From Narthecium ossifragum (taxonomy: Eukaryota > Streptophyta > Magnoliopsida > Dioscoreales > Nartheciaceae), in the NCBI GenBank assembly GCA_963920575.1, contig OY986966.1:28034581-28098580 (forward strand): a stretch of 64,000 nucleotides of DNA, in the 5' to 3' direction. The notes beneath the pieces were generated by a model. That model was not told the DNA's origin. It saw only the letters and a list, made by a program, of their open reading frames with translations, and did not search any database. The position numbers and the translations under genes are program-made. Every line of letters starts with the position of its first letter. Positions within the stretch are counted from its first letter, which is position 1. Of this stretch, positions 46,706 through 59,235 are shown piece by piece.

Positions 46706-49700
46706 AATGTGCCGCCACCAGATTATACGTTGTCGTGTTTGCCGATATTAGTCGAGAAAAATCTGTTGCGTGAGAATACTATTGCTTTACGAAGATGTCA
46801 GTATATAGCATTATAATTTTTTTAAAAATAATACTATATTTTCTCTCACAACTTGCCCACATCCATCGACGTAAGCTTAGGTCACACGCATTATGGTTGC
46901 AGGTACTTAAATTAAATGTTCATTTATGTGGTCGAGCCCACTGGCTTCAGCATTGAATTATTGATCACGTGTAAGAATATATGATTATTGAAGACCACGA
47001 GTGGAGGAGGAGTGCTGGACTATACTAAAATAAACCCACCTCATTTAACAATTTAAGCTTCTTATGTTTATTGGTTATAGTCAATATCATATCCGTCGCT
47101 CTTTAAATTAAATATTCATATGTGAGACGTCGTGTCTACACCCAAGGAGACATGTTAAAACTATATTAATATAATCTCGCCGTTATTTATTAAGTTAAGC
47201 TTTTGAGTTGAGTAGCAGAGTTCTTTCTAACACGTATGTTTGTTCTAATAACATGGCGCAATTTGGACAAGGGTTCGAGTGTAATTTGAGGTTAGGAATT
47301 TGATTGCTCCATGTTTTAGATGAAATGCTATAGTCATTCAATCGCGACCCATCAAATGGAGTTAATTGTGTTCTCTTTACAATGGTCCATGGAATCTTCT
47401 TCACGTGGTGGCGGAGAGTTCTTTTTTAAGAGATACATCATGAGAATTCACTTATAAAAATTGTTGTCATCGTGACTCAATGCTACAATCTCCACATGAA
47501 GATCACAAATCTTATCACTGCATCACGCACTAAATCAAATCTAATCAACCCTTACCATGAGACTAAGACAAACAAATATCAGCATATTAGGCGGGCCTCC
47601 ATGCCACCCAACACGGTAACCACCTGGCCACTATCCCCCTATTTCTCTTCCTCTCTCACCCCTCCGTCACGTGTGCATCATATGTATATGACTCAGATGT
47701 CACATCACAAATATGTATATGAGTTATATGTCTCGTCATAAACATTACTTTATAAGATGAATTGGGTGGGCCTCCCTGTGCCATCTTGTATGAGTAATCA
47801 CCCACCTTTACTACCCAGCCCCCCTCTCTCTTTATGACTCGGATGCAACATGTGTGTAAATAGAGTTCATTTGGGATGGAGAAAACTCGCTGGAAGAGAG
47901 AATGCCGGGAAGAGATCGTGGCAGAGCCCTCGCCCAGAGATATGGCCTGGAGGGAGAAAACACGCTGGAAGAGAGAGCGCAAGGAGAGGGTGGGAGAGGG
48001 ATTTGGCGGCTGATATTGACTATTGAGAAACAGTATAGAAACCTACCTAGTTATGCCCTGTAAGAAAGAGAATAGATCTTACTTGTTGATTGGAAGATTG
48101 AACGACCGAGATCTAAAATACATGAAAAGCTTAGAAAATTAATGGGTTTAAACGGATTATGGGTTGATAATCGGGTCACGAGTCACGGGTGATTAACAGG
48201 TCACTGGTCAGCCAGATTACCCAACTCAACCCACACCCGACCTGTATATTGTTGACGGGATCATAAACGGGTTGATCCGTTTCCAACCCGGACCTGAATA
48301 TAACCAAACCGAACTCGCTAATTTTGATTCGAATTAACCCAAATTGCCACCCCTATCACCACCCCCGCTACTCCATTCTCTCTCTCCTAACCACCCATGC
48401 CACCTGGCACCACCCCCCAGCTACTCCCCCTCTTTCTTCTAAGTTCTAATCACCCATGTCACCCCGCACCAATTAAATAAGAGGTAGGTATGTTATCAAC
48501 CTTATAAGGAGCAATAACGGTTAACCTGCATTAATTCATATCCCCTAAGTTTCTTTATATATATTCTCTAAGTTTACTTTATATAAACCGACATTAATTC
48601 ATATCAACCTAAGTTCTATTAATATTATCTTATGCAATATGCAAAGACTTATATTTATATTTATTTTATATACCCTAAGTTATTAGACTTATAATATTTT
48701 ATTTTATATTTTATTGGCTATGTTTTATGGTGGCAGTGAACAAAAAGCTATGACCAACTTTCGAACCCTGGACCACCTAAGAGTCAACACAGCCGTCTAA
48801 CCAGACAAACTACAGGGAGTTTGTTAAGATTTTATATTAACCATAACTAAAAACTGTGTCAGGGGCGCAGGTGAGGACTAGTGTCTTACTAGTCTCATAA
48901 GACACGACATAAGCATTACTTTATAAGATATATAACAAAGAATCAACTATTTCAAATACTTCGAAAGATATAGTCTCAATCATGGATAAATCATCACATC
49001 TGTTCAAAAATAATTCTATGAATCAGTTGAGCATCTTTAGTTTGGAAGCTAAAAAGACTGTTATGATTTTGTCATATTTCATCTGATGGGCTAGTTTAAG
49101 TGTATATTAATTACTTAGCAAATGATAAGAAGCCATATTTGTCAACAACAAATTTTATACCATCCATATGTCTAATTTACGTGAAAGCCAAAATAAAATA
49201 TCATAGCTTTGTAGTCATTATCTGTCATATTCTCACAAATGTAAACGCACAAAAAAAGGCATAAAGCCGACGTCTAATTAGACGTTTAAGAGTATATTTT
49301 ATTTCAAGCCGATCACACGATACAGTATCATAGAAATAACAAAACATCTTTTGTCAATTGTACGAACTATTTTTTTTTTGAGCAATTCAGTCAATAGGTT
49401 TGTATGAGATTATAGAAAATCAGAACTAGTATGTTATAAGTTTACAATTTTATTTTAAAAAAATACACCACCAACAAAACTATATATCATCCGAAAAGAA
49501 ACCCTAACCAAACCTTACATCTTACTTCAATCGTACGAACTATTTTGATTCTGAGTATATACACCTTGGATCCAGATAACACCAAGAAAAATTCTTTTTT
49601 GAAACCCTCGCGCATTTTACACGCACAGTGTGAGCCGTGTGAGCATGGGAAAAGAAGGGCCTATCTATTAAGTATAAAATTAGCAAATTTTGCCGTAGAT

Positions 49701-50003
49701 TCTAAGTAAATTACTACAATAATCCCAAATTACAAAACTAGTAAATAGAAAATATCCTGAGCCACAGATATAGAATAAATCAGAACATGACACCATCCGC
49801 AGCATTTATATGGACAGCAAATCCTGCAGCAGTTAGGTGCCGCCCTCCGCCGGCCCATATATATGGACAGCAAATCCTGCAGCAGTTAAAAGAAGATGAG
49901 ATCTGATGAAATGGATACTTGACGTGGCGGATTGATGTGACGAGCCATGTTATATATGAAAAAATATTCCGTGGATGCGTGGTACTGTATGAGCCCGTGC
50001 CTT
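46706..50003. other. AT-rich intergenic sequence with short direct repeats
   Basis: No gene was recognised. Visible structure: a near duplication of GAGAAAA(C)TCGCTGGAAGAGAG at 47880 and 47952; phrases of the GGGTTGATCCG type around 48120-48350; and an exact 29-base direct repeat starting TATATGGACAGCAAATCCTG at about 49808 and 49860. Otherwise nothing I can support. Confidence 0.4.
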
Positions 50004-50007
50004 TAGG

Positions 50008-50176
50008 GCTCGTTTGGCTACCGATCCCGCCGTAAATTTCGAAACGTCGAAATTAAAATCTGTCTCAGGGCGGATTCTAATTTATGAAATCCGATCGGGA
50101 TCCACGCCGGTGCCAAACGCGTGGATCCCGTCGTTGGAATCCGCGAATTCGTGAGATCCGGGGCGCGCCAAACGTC
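50008..50176. mobile_element. Degenerate Harbinger-type MITE, related to the one at 42652
   Basis: Begins GGGCTCGTTTGGCTACCGAT after TTA and contains GATCGGGATCCACGCCGG, GCGTGGATCCCGTC and GGAATCCGCGAATTCG, close to phrases in the 42652-42898 element. The right end (GGGGCGCGCCAAACG) lacks the expected final bases and a second TTA, so it is decayed or rearranged. Confidence 0.55.
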
Positions 50177-50971
50177 TCATGCGTTGGTCCTTATAGCTCA
50201 ACAAAATCACTACAAACTAAAAAAAACTCCAAAATGATACAGATATTGCAAGCGTTCCTCAAAGCTTTCAGGTGTTTGGTGACCCTACAATCGACTCCAA
50301 GCAACAAATAATAGCAATAAATCATCTACAAGTTTATAACACAAAACTACTTATACTAGGCCTTCAATCAGTAAAAAAATAGCCTTCAACGGCTTCTTGT
50401 AATTTCCCAACTGACGTTATTTTTTATTCTACGTATGCTAGCGATTGATCTATCGTTTCAGCCGTCTATCTCAAAATACAATTTTTATTATTCATGGTCG
50501 ATCAATGCCTTCACCGTCAGCCACACACGTCCTAAATATAAGTCACGGTCGATCCATGCATTCTCCTCTATTCACTCATGATCGATCCTGATCGTCATCC
50601 CAGAAAACCAAATGAACATATTGGAAATATTTCATGCGAGGCATATTGGCTGACATGGCAAGCCAAGTCATTGTCCAACTCGGGCGCGCCATGTCAGGTG
50701 TGCATCCTATTAAAACTCAGAAAAAAATGCCGCCGTGAAGCCATCAGTCAGATCTTTGAATGATTCTAAAGCATAATTGAGACGTACATATTTGACTAAC
50801 TAAAGACATATCATTGATATCCGCATGGACCGCATCACTAATCCTAATTAATAACAATGTGATATACTTTTTTTAAAATAAAACCATCACTTTTGTTTCA
50901 GAAACCCAATCATCGCAAACAAGAGAGAGCCATTTCATTTCATTCCATAAGCAATAGAAACGGAAGAAACC
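50177..50971 (+). promoter_or_regulatory. Upstream region of CRK-C
   Basis: From 50833 (CATCACTAATCCTAATTA) to the ATG at 50972 the sequence is the same as upstream of CRK-B (18414-18534), apart from a short extra stretch (CATCGCAAACAAGAGA) in C, so the proximal promoter moved with the gene. The distal part up to 50832 is not shared. No other gene is visible. Confidence 0.6.
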
Positions 50972-53720
50972 ATGCAGTTTTCAGGTATCTACATCCTCAA
51001 GTTGATGCTCCTCCTGCTCCTGTCGAACTGGCTCGCCGGAGCCGACAACGTGTCTCCGGCGATCCTCCTCACGGTGTGCGGCGGGGACCAGACGCCGAAC
51101 CCGCAGGCCTTCGACGTCAACTTCGTAAACAGCATGGAGATGATATACCAGAACATCACCAAGTCCGGCTTCGGCACTTCCGTCTCCGGCGCCGGCGCCA
51201 ACAACACCGTCTACGGCCTCGGCCAGTGCTTCGAGTACCTCTCCTCCACCGACTGCCAGCTCTGCTACGCGCAGAGCAGGGTGAAGCTCCCCCACTGCCT
51301 GCCGGCGGTGAACTCGCGGATATACCTCGACGGGTGCTTCCTCCGGTACTCCAGCTTCAACATGTCCGGCGAGGCCGTAGACGGCTCTGATCAGCTTCTC
51401 TGCGGGAACTCCTCGGTGGCCGCATCGGTTTCTCAGCGATTCTCGGCTGCCGTAAATGGGTTGGTGAGTAATTTGACGGCCGAGGCATACAATGATACCG
51501 ATCACTATAAGGTGGCCAGCGCCGGAGTGGCGCCGGGCGTGACCGTCTACGGGATGGCGCAGTGTTGGAAGTCTTTGAATGCGAGTGCGTGCAAGACATG
51601 CTTGGAGAGCGCAAGGAAGAACGTTACGGGGTGTCTGCCGGCCGCAGACGGGAAGGCGCTGAATGCCGGGTGCTATTTGAGGTACTCCACGGATCCTTTC
51701 TACTTGGTCGACGCGCCGTCCGGCGGTGGTTCTTCTGGTAAGTTGATCCTGTCCCTCTGTTCTTCTTATCTTTGATGATTTGATTGAATTGGGCATCTTG
51801 GTTTCTTTTTGGGGATCTGTTCTTATCTTTGATGATTTGATTGAATTGGGCATCTTGGTTTCTTTATGGGGATCTGTTCATCTATACCAAGTTTGCTGAT
51901 TGGTTTACCGCTTATAGATTCGATCTAAGAAACAAAAAGGACTGCTCTTTTAATTGATCAATCTGATGTTTTGAAGACATTATTCTAATCTTTCAGAAAG
52001 ATAGAATGGTTTGTGTCGTTGAAACTAATTCCTGGAATTGGTCATTTGGGCAGGCGGACGACGATTAGGCGTTGCGCTCGGATGCGTGTTTGGATCATTG
52101 ATTGCGATTGGAATCGCTATTTTCTGGATCAGAAGAAGAAACAGGGCTTCGAAATATTTAGGTGAACGTCGTAATGCTAGAGAAAGAAAGGACCCTTCAA
52201 GATTCTCTGTTCAACAGTCCAAAATTAATATACCCAACGACCTGATTTTTCTCATCTCTATGAACTCCAAAATGCAGAATCAGATGGCTCAGAAGAATTT
52301 ATCAAATCAATCTCTGGATCAAGCCTCTGTTTCAAGTATGAAGACTTGATGAAAGCCACGGATGACTTCCACGAGACAAACAAGCTTGGCCAAGGTGGCT
52401 ATGGATCTGTTTATAAGGTACAGTTGTTCTTGCTGCTACCTTATTAGATCCATAATAAAGGATTAGGGTTCACAATCTTGTTATCATCAGGGAATTCTAC
52501 CAGATGGCAGAGAGATAGCTGTTAAGAGGTTGTTCTTCAACACAAGGCAGTGGGTTGATCAGTTCTTCAATGAAGTTAGTCTCATCAGTCAAGTTCAGCA
52601 CAAGAATCTTGTGAAGCTTCTCGGCTGCAGCGTCGAAGGGCCAGAGAGCCTCCTCGTCTACGAGTATCTCTGCAACACTAGCTTGGATCACTTCTTGTTT
52701 GGTATTATTCCTCAGTGATCATCCTTTTCAAGGTTATGGCAAGTAATGTCATGTTTGGTATTAAGCTCAATGTGATTTTCTTTTGCCTTCTTTTCCTGAA
52801 AAAATTCAGATTCATTCAAGAAGAGTGCGTTGGATTGGGAGCGGAGATTTGAGATCATCGTCGGCACCGCAGAGGGCATAAATTACCTGCACAGTGGTTC
52901 TGAAGTTAGGATCATACACAGAGATGTCAAAGCTAGTAATGTATTGTTAGACGAAAAATTCAAGGCGAAGTTGGCGGATTTCGGGCTGGCAAGGAACTTT
53001 GCCGATGATCAGAGCCATCTCAGTACCGGCCTAGCCGGAACCTTGTAAGTCAAAGAAATTTAGTAACCTTACAATGTCATAAACATCACTGCAGGTACAA
53101 TATCACTGAAAAGATTGAACAGATAATTTGAGGATGCTTTTGATTTGTTTTCAGTGGCTACATAGCTCCAGAATACATTGTTCATGGGCAGCTGACGGAG
53201 AAGGCCGACGTCTACAGCTACGGCGTGCTGGTTCTTGAGATCCTCACAGGCCGAAAGAACCAGTTTTCAATGGCATCCGAAGATGGACGCTCCCTCCTAG
53301 CACAGGTAATGTTTCATTTCTCAATCCGAGACCTCCATTAGTGTTGCATTTCAGTGCAATGATACTAATAAGGTTTGTATTTTTTAGCAGACATGGCACC
53401 ACTACAATTCCCAGACACTGATGGAACTACTAGATCCTTATCTTCGAGGACAATGCCCAGAAGAAGAAGTTGTGAGGGTGTTCCACATCGGGCTTTTATG
53501 CGCGCAAGCGTCGCCTAATGCCCGGCCGCCAATGTGGAAGGTGGTGGAGATGCTGATGAGCAGATCAAGAGACCTTCCCGCTCCAACTCAGCCTCCTTTC
53601 ATGAACGTCAAGGGAGGACATAGCAATGAAGGGTCCAAATCCTCTTCTTCAGGCTCATCTATGTACAAGTATCCGGTTTCAGTGAATCAGCTGTCCGTGA
53701 GCATACTGAATCCGAGGTGA
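50972..53720 (+). CDS. CRK-C: cysteine-rich receptor-like kinase (DUF26 RLK)
   Basis: Third copy of the CRK2/3-type receptor kinase. Exons are 50972-51737, 52054-52161, 52278-52417, 52491-52701, 52810-53044, 53155-53305 and 53388-53720, 647 residues. Signal peptide, two DUF26 modules with C-X8-C-X2-C, a transmembrane helix and a full kinase ([22 protein letters not shown]) are present; all introns are GT-AG. Intron 1 has a 57-base tandem duplication (units starting 51765 and 51822) and intron 3 is 73 bases instead of 106. The kinase C-lobe has private changes ([16 protein letters not shown] region LLCAQAS) not shared with A and B, which are nearly identical there. It stands apart from the SRL2 gene fragments, with only the CRK 3' flank in common. 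Confidence 0.93.
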
Positions 53721-53969
53721 GTACAAAAGAAAGCTTCGGTGGATCGGAAAAAATACAGATTTTGCTCATAGTTTGTACAGCAAAGATAGTCAGAATTGAG
53801 TTTGAGGATTCCCCTTCTTGTTATAAGTTGTAGTAGATAGGTTGTCCTGATGTAATGCAGTATAGCCGTTTTCATGTACAAATGAAGAAATCAAGGACAG
53901 TTGTATTGGTTTTTTTTTTTTTTGCTCTTTTTCCTTTTCTCAAAGAGGGCTTTTGATTGCTTACACTAT

Positions 53970-54818
53970 GGGCATGTTTGGTTTCCATGAAAGTGGTTCA
54001 TGTGTTTGGTTACTCGGAAGTGGGGCTGAAGGGACTTCAACCCCACTTCCAAATCACTGTAGCCAAAGCTGCTATTTCCCATTTCGACTTCGGGTCTTTT
54101 TGGCATGAAGTCATTTGAATGGCATTTGAAATGGAAAATAATATTAATAATATTATACTGTAATAAAATATTAATATAAGTAGGTCTCACATATCACGTG
54201 TCACCTCGTGATTGGTCCACGTCATCTAAAATAGTATTAATAATATTATATTGTAATAAAAAATTAATATAAGTTATTAAATTATTAATATTTTAAGATT
54301 AAAATATTATTTTAATGTTTTAATTTTAATATTTTAAGTGGCAAATAATGTTAATAATATCATAATGTAATAAAATATTAATATAAATGGATCCCACATG
54401 TCACGTGACACCTCATGATTGGTCCACGTCATCTAAAATAGTATTAATAATATTATACTGTAATAAAATATTAATATAAGTTATTAAATTATTAATATTT
54501 AAGATTAAAATATTATTTTAATGTTTTAAATGGCAAATAATGTTAATAATATCATACTGTAATAAAATATTAATATAAATGGATCTCACATGTCACGTGG
54601 CACCTCGTGATTGGTCCACGTCATTTAAAATAATATTTATTTTTAATATTTTAATATAAGGAAATTATTAAAATATTAAAATAGTTGGGGGTGACCATAT
54701 CCCACTTCAAACACCAACCAAACATCAGAACTCAAAAATCCCCAGAAGTCACTTCACTTCACTTCACTCCCCGAAAGTCACTCCACTTCAGCTCACTTCT
54801 CAGCAACCAAACATGCCC
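53970..54818. mobile_element. 849-bp Harbinger-like non-autonomous element in the CRK-C 3' flank
   Basis: Ends GGGCATGTTTGGTTTCC and, inverted, GGGCATGTTTGGTTGCTG; TAT flanks both sides (53967-53969, 54819-54821). The CRK-A and CRK-B flanks (ACTGTGAATGAAG) show the empty site. Inside, an AT-rich module with AATATTAATATAA, CACGTG(T/G)CACCTCGTGATTGG and CCACGTCATCTAAAATA is repeated three times at about 200-base spacing (54120-54640). No coding frame. Confidence 0.85.
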
Positions 54819-54821
54819 TAT

Positions 54822-56228
54822 GAATAAAGAAGTCGGATCAAATCTATGGTTGTTCCTCATAATGCAAATCATTCTAAATATCCAATTACTAAGTTTCTTT
54901 TGTTTTTTTTTTTTTGGCATTTTGAGGTAGAAAATGGATACAGAGTTTCAGATGGCACAATTATATGAACATTTTGTAGTCAACTGTGACCCTTTTTCTT
55001 TGTTTTAGACGTTAGAAGAGAGGATGTTGAAAACTTTCAGACCATCTTATAGAACAAAAAAGATGACCAACGACTAGGTTAAAGTGAAGTGCGGAGAAGT
55101 CCGCGTTCTCATGAACTTTTGAATATTTCTTTCTAGAAGGTTTTATACTCCCAAAAAATTAATAAACTATCAGTATCAGGAATGGTCTTGTAAGCAATCA
55201 AAAGATTCAATGGCCATTCAAAGATAGTGCACACGGACATCATTGGTTTAATTCATTGCTTGCCATGTATCTATCATAGAGAAAACATAGATTTTTTTTA
55301 CTACAACTGTTGGTCTATTTAATAACAACGCAAATTAAGCATCGAGGTTAAGAGCTTGTTGATATGACTTATCCCCGTTCCTATCTCAAAACATAAAAAA
55401 CAATCATTACTACTTTATCCTCATTTCACTTACCACCATCATTCTGCTTTTTCCTATCTCCATTCCTTAACCTCATATTTTCTAACCCTATTATTCTTTA
55501 ACCTCATTTTTTTCTAAACTCATACCAAACGAGCCATGCTGATTGACAGAACCTGGAATATACAAATCGAAAAATGTTGACAAAGAAGTATGAGATTGTG
55601 ATGGGAATGTTTTTTCAGCCATCATAGTCCAATTTAGCTTTCAGTGGAGGACTTTGAAGGATCCAATTGTCCCACCAAATCACTTTCTTCTCAGTTTCTT
55701 TTTTGACAAACGTTCCTCATTTCTCTTGTCCATTTCTGGGATTCTTTTTTCAATACCTATCTTTTAACTATACAATTCTAGATTGCTAAGTTTGCATCAT
55801 TACATAAGAAGATTTTTGGCACTGCCTGACTACCATCTGGGAGAAACAGCCAATCAAATCCATGTTTGATGGGCTACTTTTTTTGCATATAATTTTCTAA
55901 GTAAAAGATGCTCTTCTCCTTTATGCCTATAAAGTAAGAAGATCCAGATGACCACTAGTGATCTTCATCCTATTCATTTTCTGCATATAATTTTCTAAGT
56001 AAAAGATGCTCTCCTTAGGACTACCTCGGATGGATCCTAGCATTCTTTTTCTTGCACTTGCTCTGTTTCTAGGCTCAGCAAGCAGTTAACTTTAGGACTG
56101 ATAAAATAGACTTGGAGGCAGAGTAGATAGAGATGGCTGGAAAAATTACCAGTGGACTCAGTGTTAAATAATAAACTCATCCAAATTCGTATAAGCTAGC
56201 TTTGGGATTTATCACTCTTTAATTTTAA
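54822..56228. other. Remaining 3' flank of CRK-C, with a small MITE-like segment
   Basis: Similar to the CRK-A flank to about 56150. A segment at about 55349-55540 has imperfect inverted ends (GAGCTTGTTGATATGA against GGCTCGTTTGGTATGA) and resembles, in inverse orientation, the purine-rich segment at 6815-7020. No gene is visible. Confidence 0.5.
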
Positions 56229-57381
56229 GGCTGTGTTTGGTATGCGTGCAAGTTTTGAGGGTGTAATTATGGGAGTAACAATTAAGGGGTAATATTTACA
56301 CGTAACTTATGTTTGGATGCTGAGGATAAATTTTAACCTGTAATACTCAATATATTAATGAAACTTAATATATCTTCTCTCTAATTATCTCAGTCTTTTT
56401 TCTCTCTCCTTCTTTATCTCTCTCTCCTATATTTTCTTTCTCACTCCTACTTTATCTCTCATTATATTCTCTCTCTATTTTCTCTGCCCTAATCCATCTC
56501 TCTACTTTCTCTCTCTTTTCTCTCTCTATCTCATCTCTTCTATTTTCAATTTGATACTTTCAGAGAGAGAAAATAAGAAAGAAAAAGTAGAGGGAGAAAG
56601 TAAAGAGAAAATAGGAGTGAGAAAGTAAAGATAGAACATAGGAGTGAGAAAGTAGACATAGAAAATATGAGAGATAGACATAGAAAATATGAGAGAGGAA
56701 GTATAGAGAGAAAATAGGAATGGAAGTAGACAGAGAAAATAGGAGAGGAAGTAGAGAGAGAAACTAGACAGATAAAATATAAGAGATGAAGTAAAGAGAA
56801 AATAGTAGAGAGAGAATAGGAGGGAGGAAGCATGAGATAAAATAGAGAGAAAATAGGAGAGGAAGTAGAGAGAGAGAATAGGAGGGAGGAAGTAGAGAGA
56901 GAAAATGGGAGATAAAAATAAAGAGAAAATAGGAGAGATGAAGTAGAGCGAGAAAATAGCAGTGAGGAAGTAGAGAGAGAAAGTAGAGATGGAAGGTAGA
57001 GAGAGAAAGTAGAGATGGAAGGTAGAGAGAGAAAATTGGAGAGATGAGTAGGGAGAGAAACCAGAGTGAGAAAACAGGGAGGAAGTAGGAGAGAAATCAA
57101 GAGAGAGGAAGTAGAGATAGTAGGAGAGAGAAAAATTAGTTAAATTATTAAAATAAATTAAGTGATGGTGAAAAAAAGTCAAAAAAAGAGAGAAAATGAG
57201 TAAAAATATAAATATAAGCGAGTCTTTTATACCCCATTACCCACCTCCCATGGGTGGTAAAATTTACACCCTTTTTATACTCATACTAGGATAAGTTTTA
57301 CCCATGGTAAATTTTACATTGTTATCCAAACATAATTAAAGGAGGTGAAAATTTATAATTTACACATTTACCAAACACATC
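56229..57381. mobile_element. Probable MITE-like element with a 600-bp purine tract
   Basis: Left end GGCTGTGTTTGGTATGC and inverted right end CGATGTGTTTGGTAAATG suggest terminal inverted repeats; the target duplication is unclear. From 56560 to about 57135 the plus strand is almost entirely purine, made of variants of GAGAGAAAGTAGAGA, preceded by a pyrimidine-rich stretch of TCTCTCT (56370-56540). Long minus-strand open frames here (up to 218 codons of Ser/Leu/Phe) are by-products of this composition. Confidence 0.6.
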
Positions 57382-59235
57382 GGGTGTTCAATGACTCACG
57401 TTTCAAACTACACATATATCCTTTACAATTTCTTTCTGAAATATTATATATTTTAAAATTTTTTAAGGATAAATGTGTAATTTGATACCTTTATCCCGAT
57501 AACTGAAAAAGAATTACAAGGATTTAGAATACATATTCTAATATATAACAGAGATATTGCTGATGGTATTATGGTTTCAGATTAGATGAAAATTTAGAAA
57601 AGATATCAGCACGCTGCTGTTATCCAATCAAATGGCAATACAGAAAAGCATCCAAAACATACCAAAAGAGAAGCTTTGAAATTAGCTGTCATGGTTTTGT
57701 TAAATTTCTACTGTAATAATATACTATTCATATATACCAAAAGAGAAGGTTTGTTGTTCACATATTGTCTCAAAACAATCTGCTGCTGAAATGCCGAGCT
57801 CTTAATTTTTCTCGAGATTCCTAGAATACAAATACCAGAAGCAGAATGAAGCATAATAACTTCACCACAAAAAAGCTTCAGATTTTTATACTCTTATCAC
57901 TATACTGTCCAGGCTCCTTCCTTACTGCTGATCTGGATCTTGAGAGAATTTGCAATTGCCAACAAATTGAGTTCAAAGCCACCTTTAAGCCGCTGATTTC
58001 CCTCGTAGCGAGTAGATCCTCAGGAGCCAGTAGTCACAGGATTATCAATCCAAACTGCAGGAGGACATAAGATCATAGTCAATAAAGCTCCAAAGTACTA
58101 GCCTTCAAATAACTAATGCTATTATGTGGGCCCCTAACAGGTTCCATGACACTGGTAGAATTAATTAAATAGACTCCATAGAACTTTGTGGCTCAAGCAC
58201 TTTTATGAAAAATGAAATGCTGTACACGAGTTCTCAATTTTACTCTGGAATATCATGACACACTCGCAGAAAGACAGCTTAATAGGTAGATGCTCCTTTT
58301 CTAGCTGTTAACACTCATAATTTGGATACAAATGAAAACTTTAGTTAATGTAAACAGGGGAAAAAATCCTAGAACACATTGGGAGATGATATCTTGCTTC
58401 ATCAAAGCAGCATTTTCACAAACACCGTGTATATGTCTCATAAAAACTTCAACATAGATGACAAAGTGACCTAAAATGCATCCTGAGATAAGGAGTGAGA
58501 GCACTATCCTGCCACAAAAATGACTCAGAATATACCTCTTATATAATGTTCTCTTCGATTTGAGAATGTTAATGTGCCTATCAGAACCTAGTCACCTACA
58601 TCTAACGATTGCAGCTACTTTATTGCTCCTGATAAGCCATTTGTAGCATAGCCCAATAAATTTTCAAAGAAGCAATAGGCAAAAGAGAACAAAGGTGAAA
58701 TATGAAAATAAAAACATCTACCCTAAACTTTTATCCACTTATAGAGAACTTCAGGGTCAGGATTATACAAATGATCCCACAAATATGGAGGTAACTGTTG
58801 TAGAAAAGAAAATTCATGGACCCCCATATTATGAGCTAAAGGTATATTTCCCTCTCAGGATGAAAGGTGAGATTGCTTTGTCTAGAAATTGTTCACTTTA
58901 CCACTGTGTAACTGTTTAGTCAGATCATTCATTTAAAATGTTTTTAAGTTGCAGCCATGTACATTAAAATAGTTGTAAAAAAATCATAGAGTATACAATA
59001 TGCGCATGAAACAAAGAATCCTAGAGATGACACTAGAATGTACATAACACATCATGTTTTAATCATTTCCCATAAAAATACAGGATCATTTCCCAAAACA
59101 TAAATCTGCACTAACTTAATCTATCATTAGAAATACAAGAAAAACCATAAACTCCAAATGTCAACCTTGATGACACCTCAATAAACAGAAATGATTACCT
59201 GCTTGTACAAGGTCTGATATGCACAAAGGTATTAT
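57382..59235. other. Spacer and probable 3' untranslated region of the INO80 subunit gene
   Basis: AT-rich sequence without a recognisable gene on either strand. Short frames (57846-58070 and 58695-58919) lack family features or supporting splice sites. Confidence 0.5.

Noticed and set aside
48720..48840. Possible tRNA or SINE head around a TTCGAACCC phrase
   Set aside because: Only a B-box-like match; no cloverleaf could be folded by eye.
56526..57182. 218-codon minus-strand frame rich in Ser, Leu and Phe
   Set aside because: Produced by the purine tract, which lacks stop codons on the complementary strand.
57846..58070. 74-codon plus-strand frame
   Set aside because: Begins with a signal-like segment but shows no further features and lies in the probable 3' region of the INO80 subunit gene.
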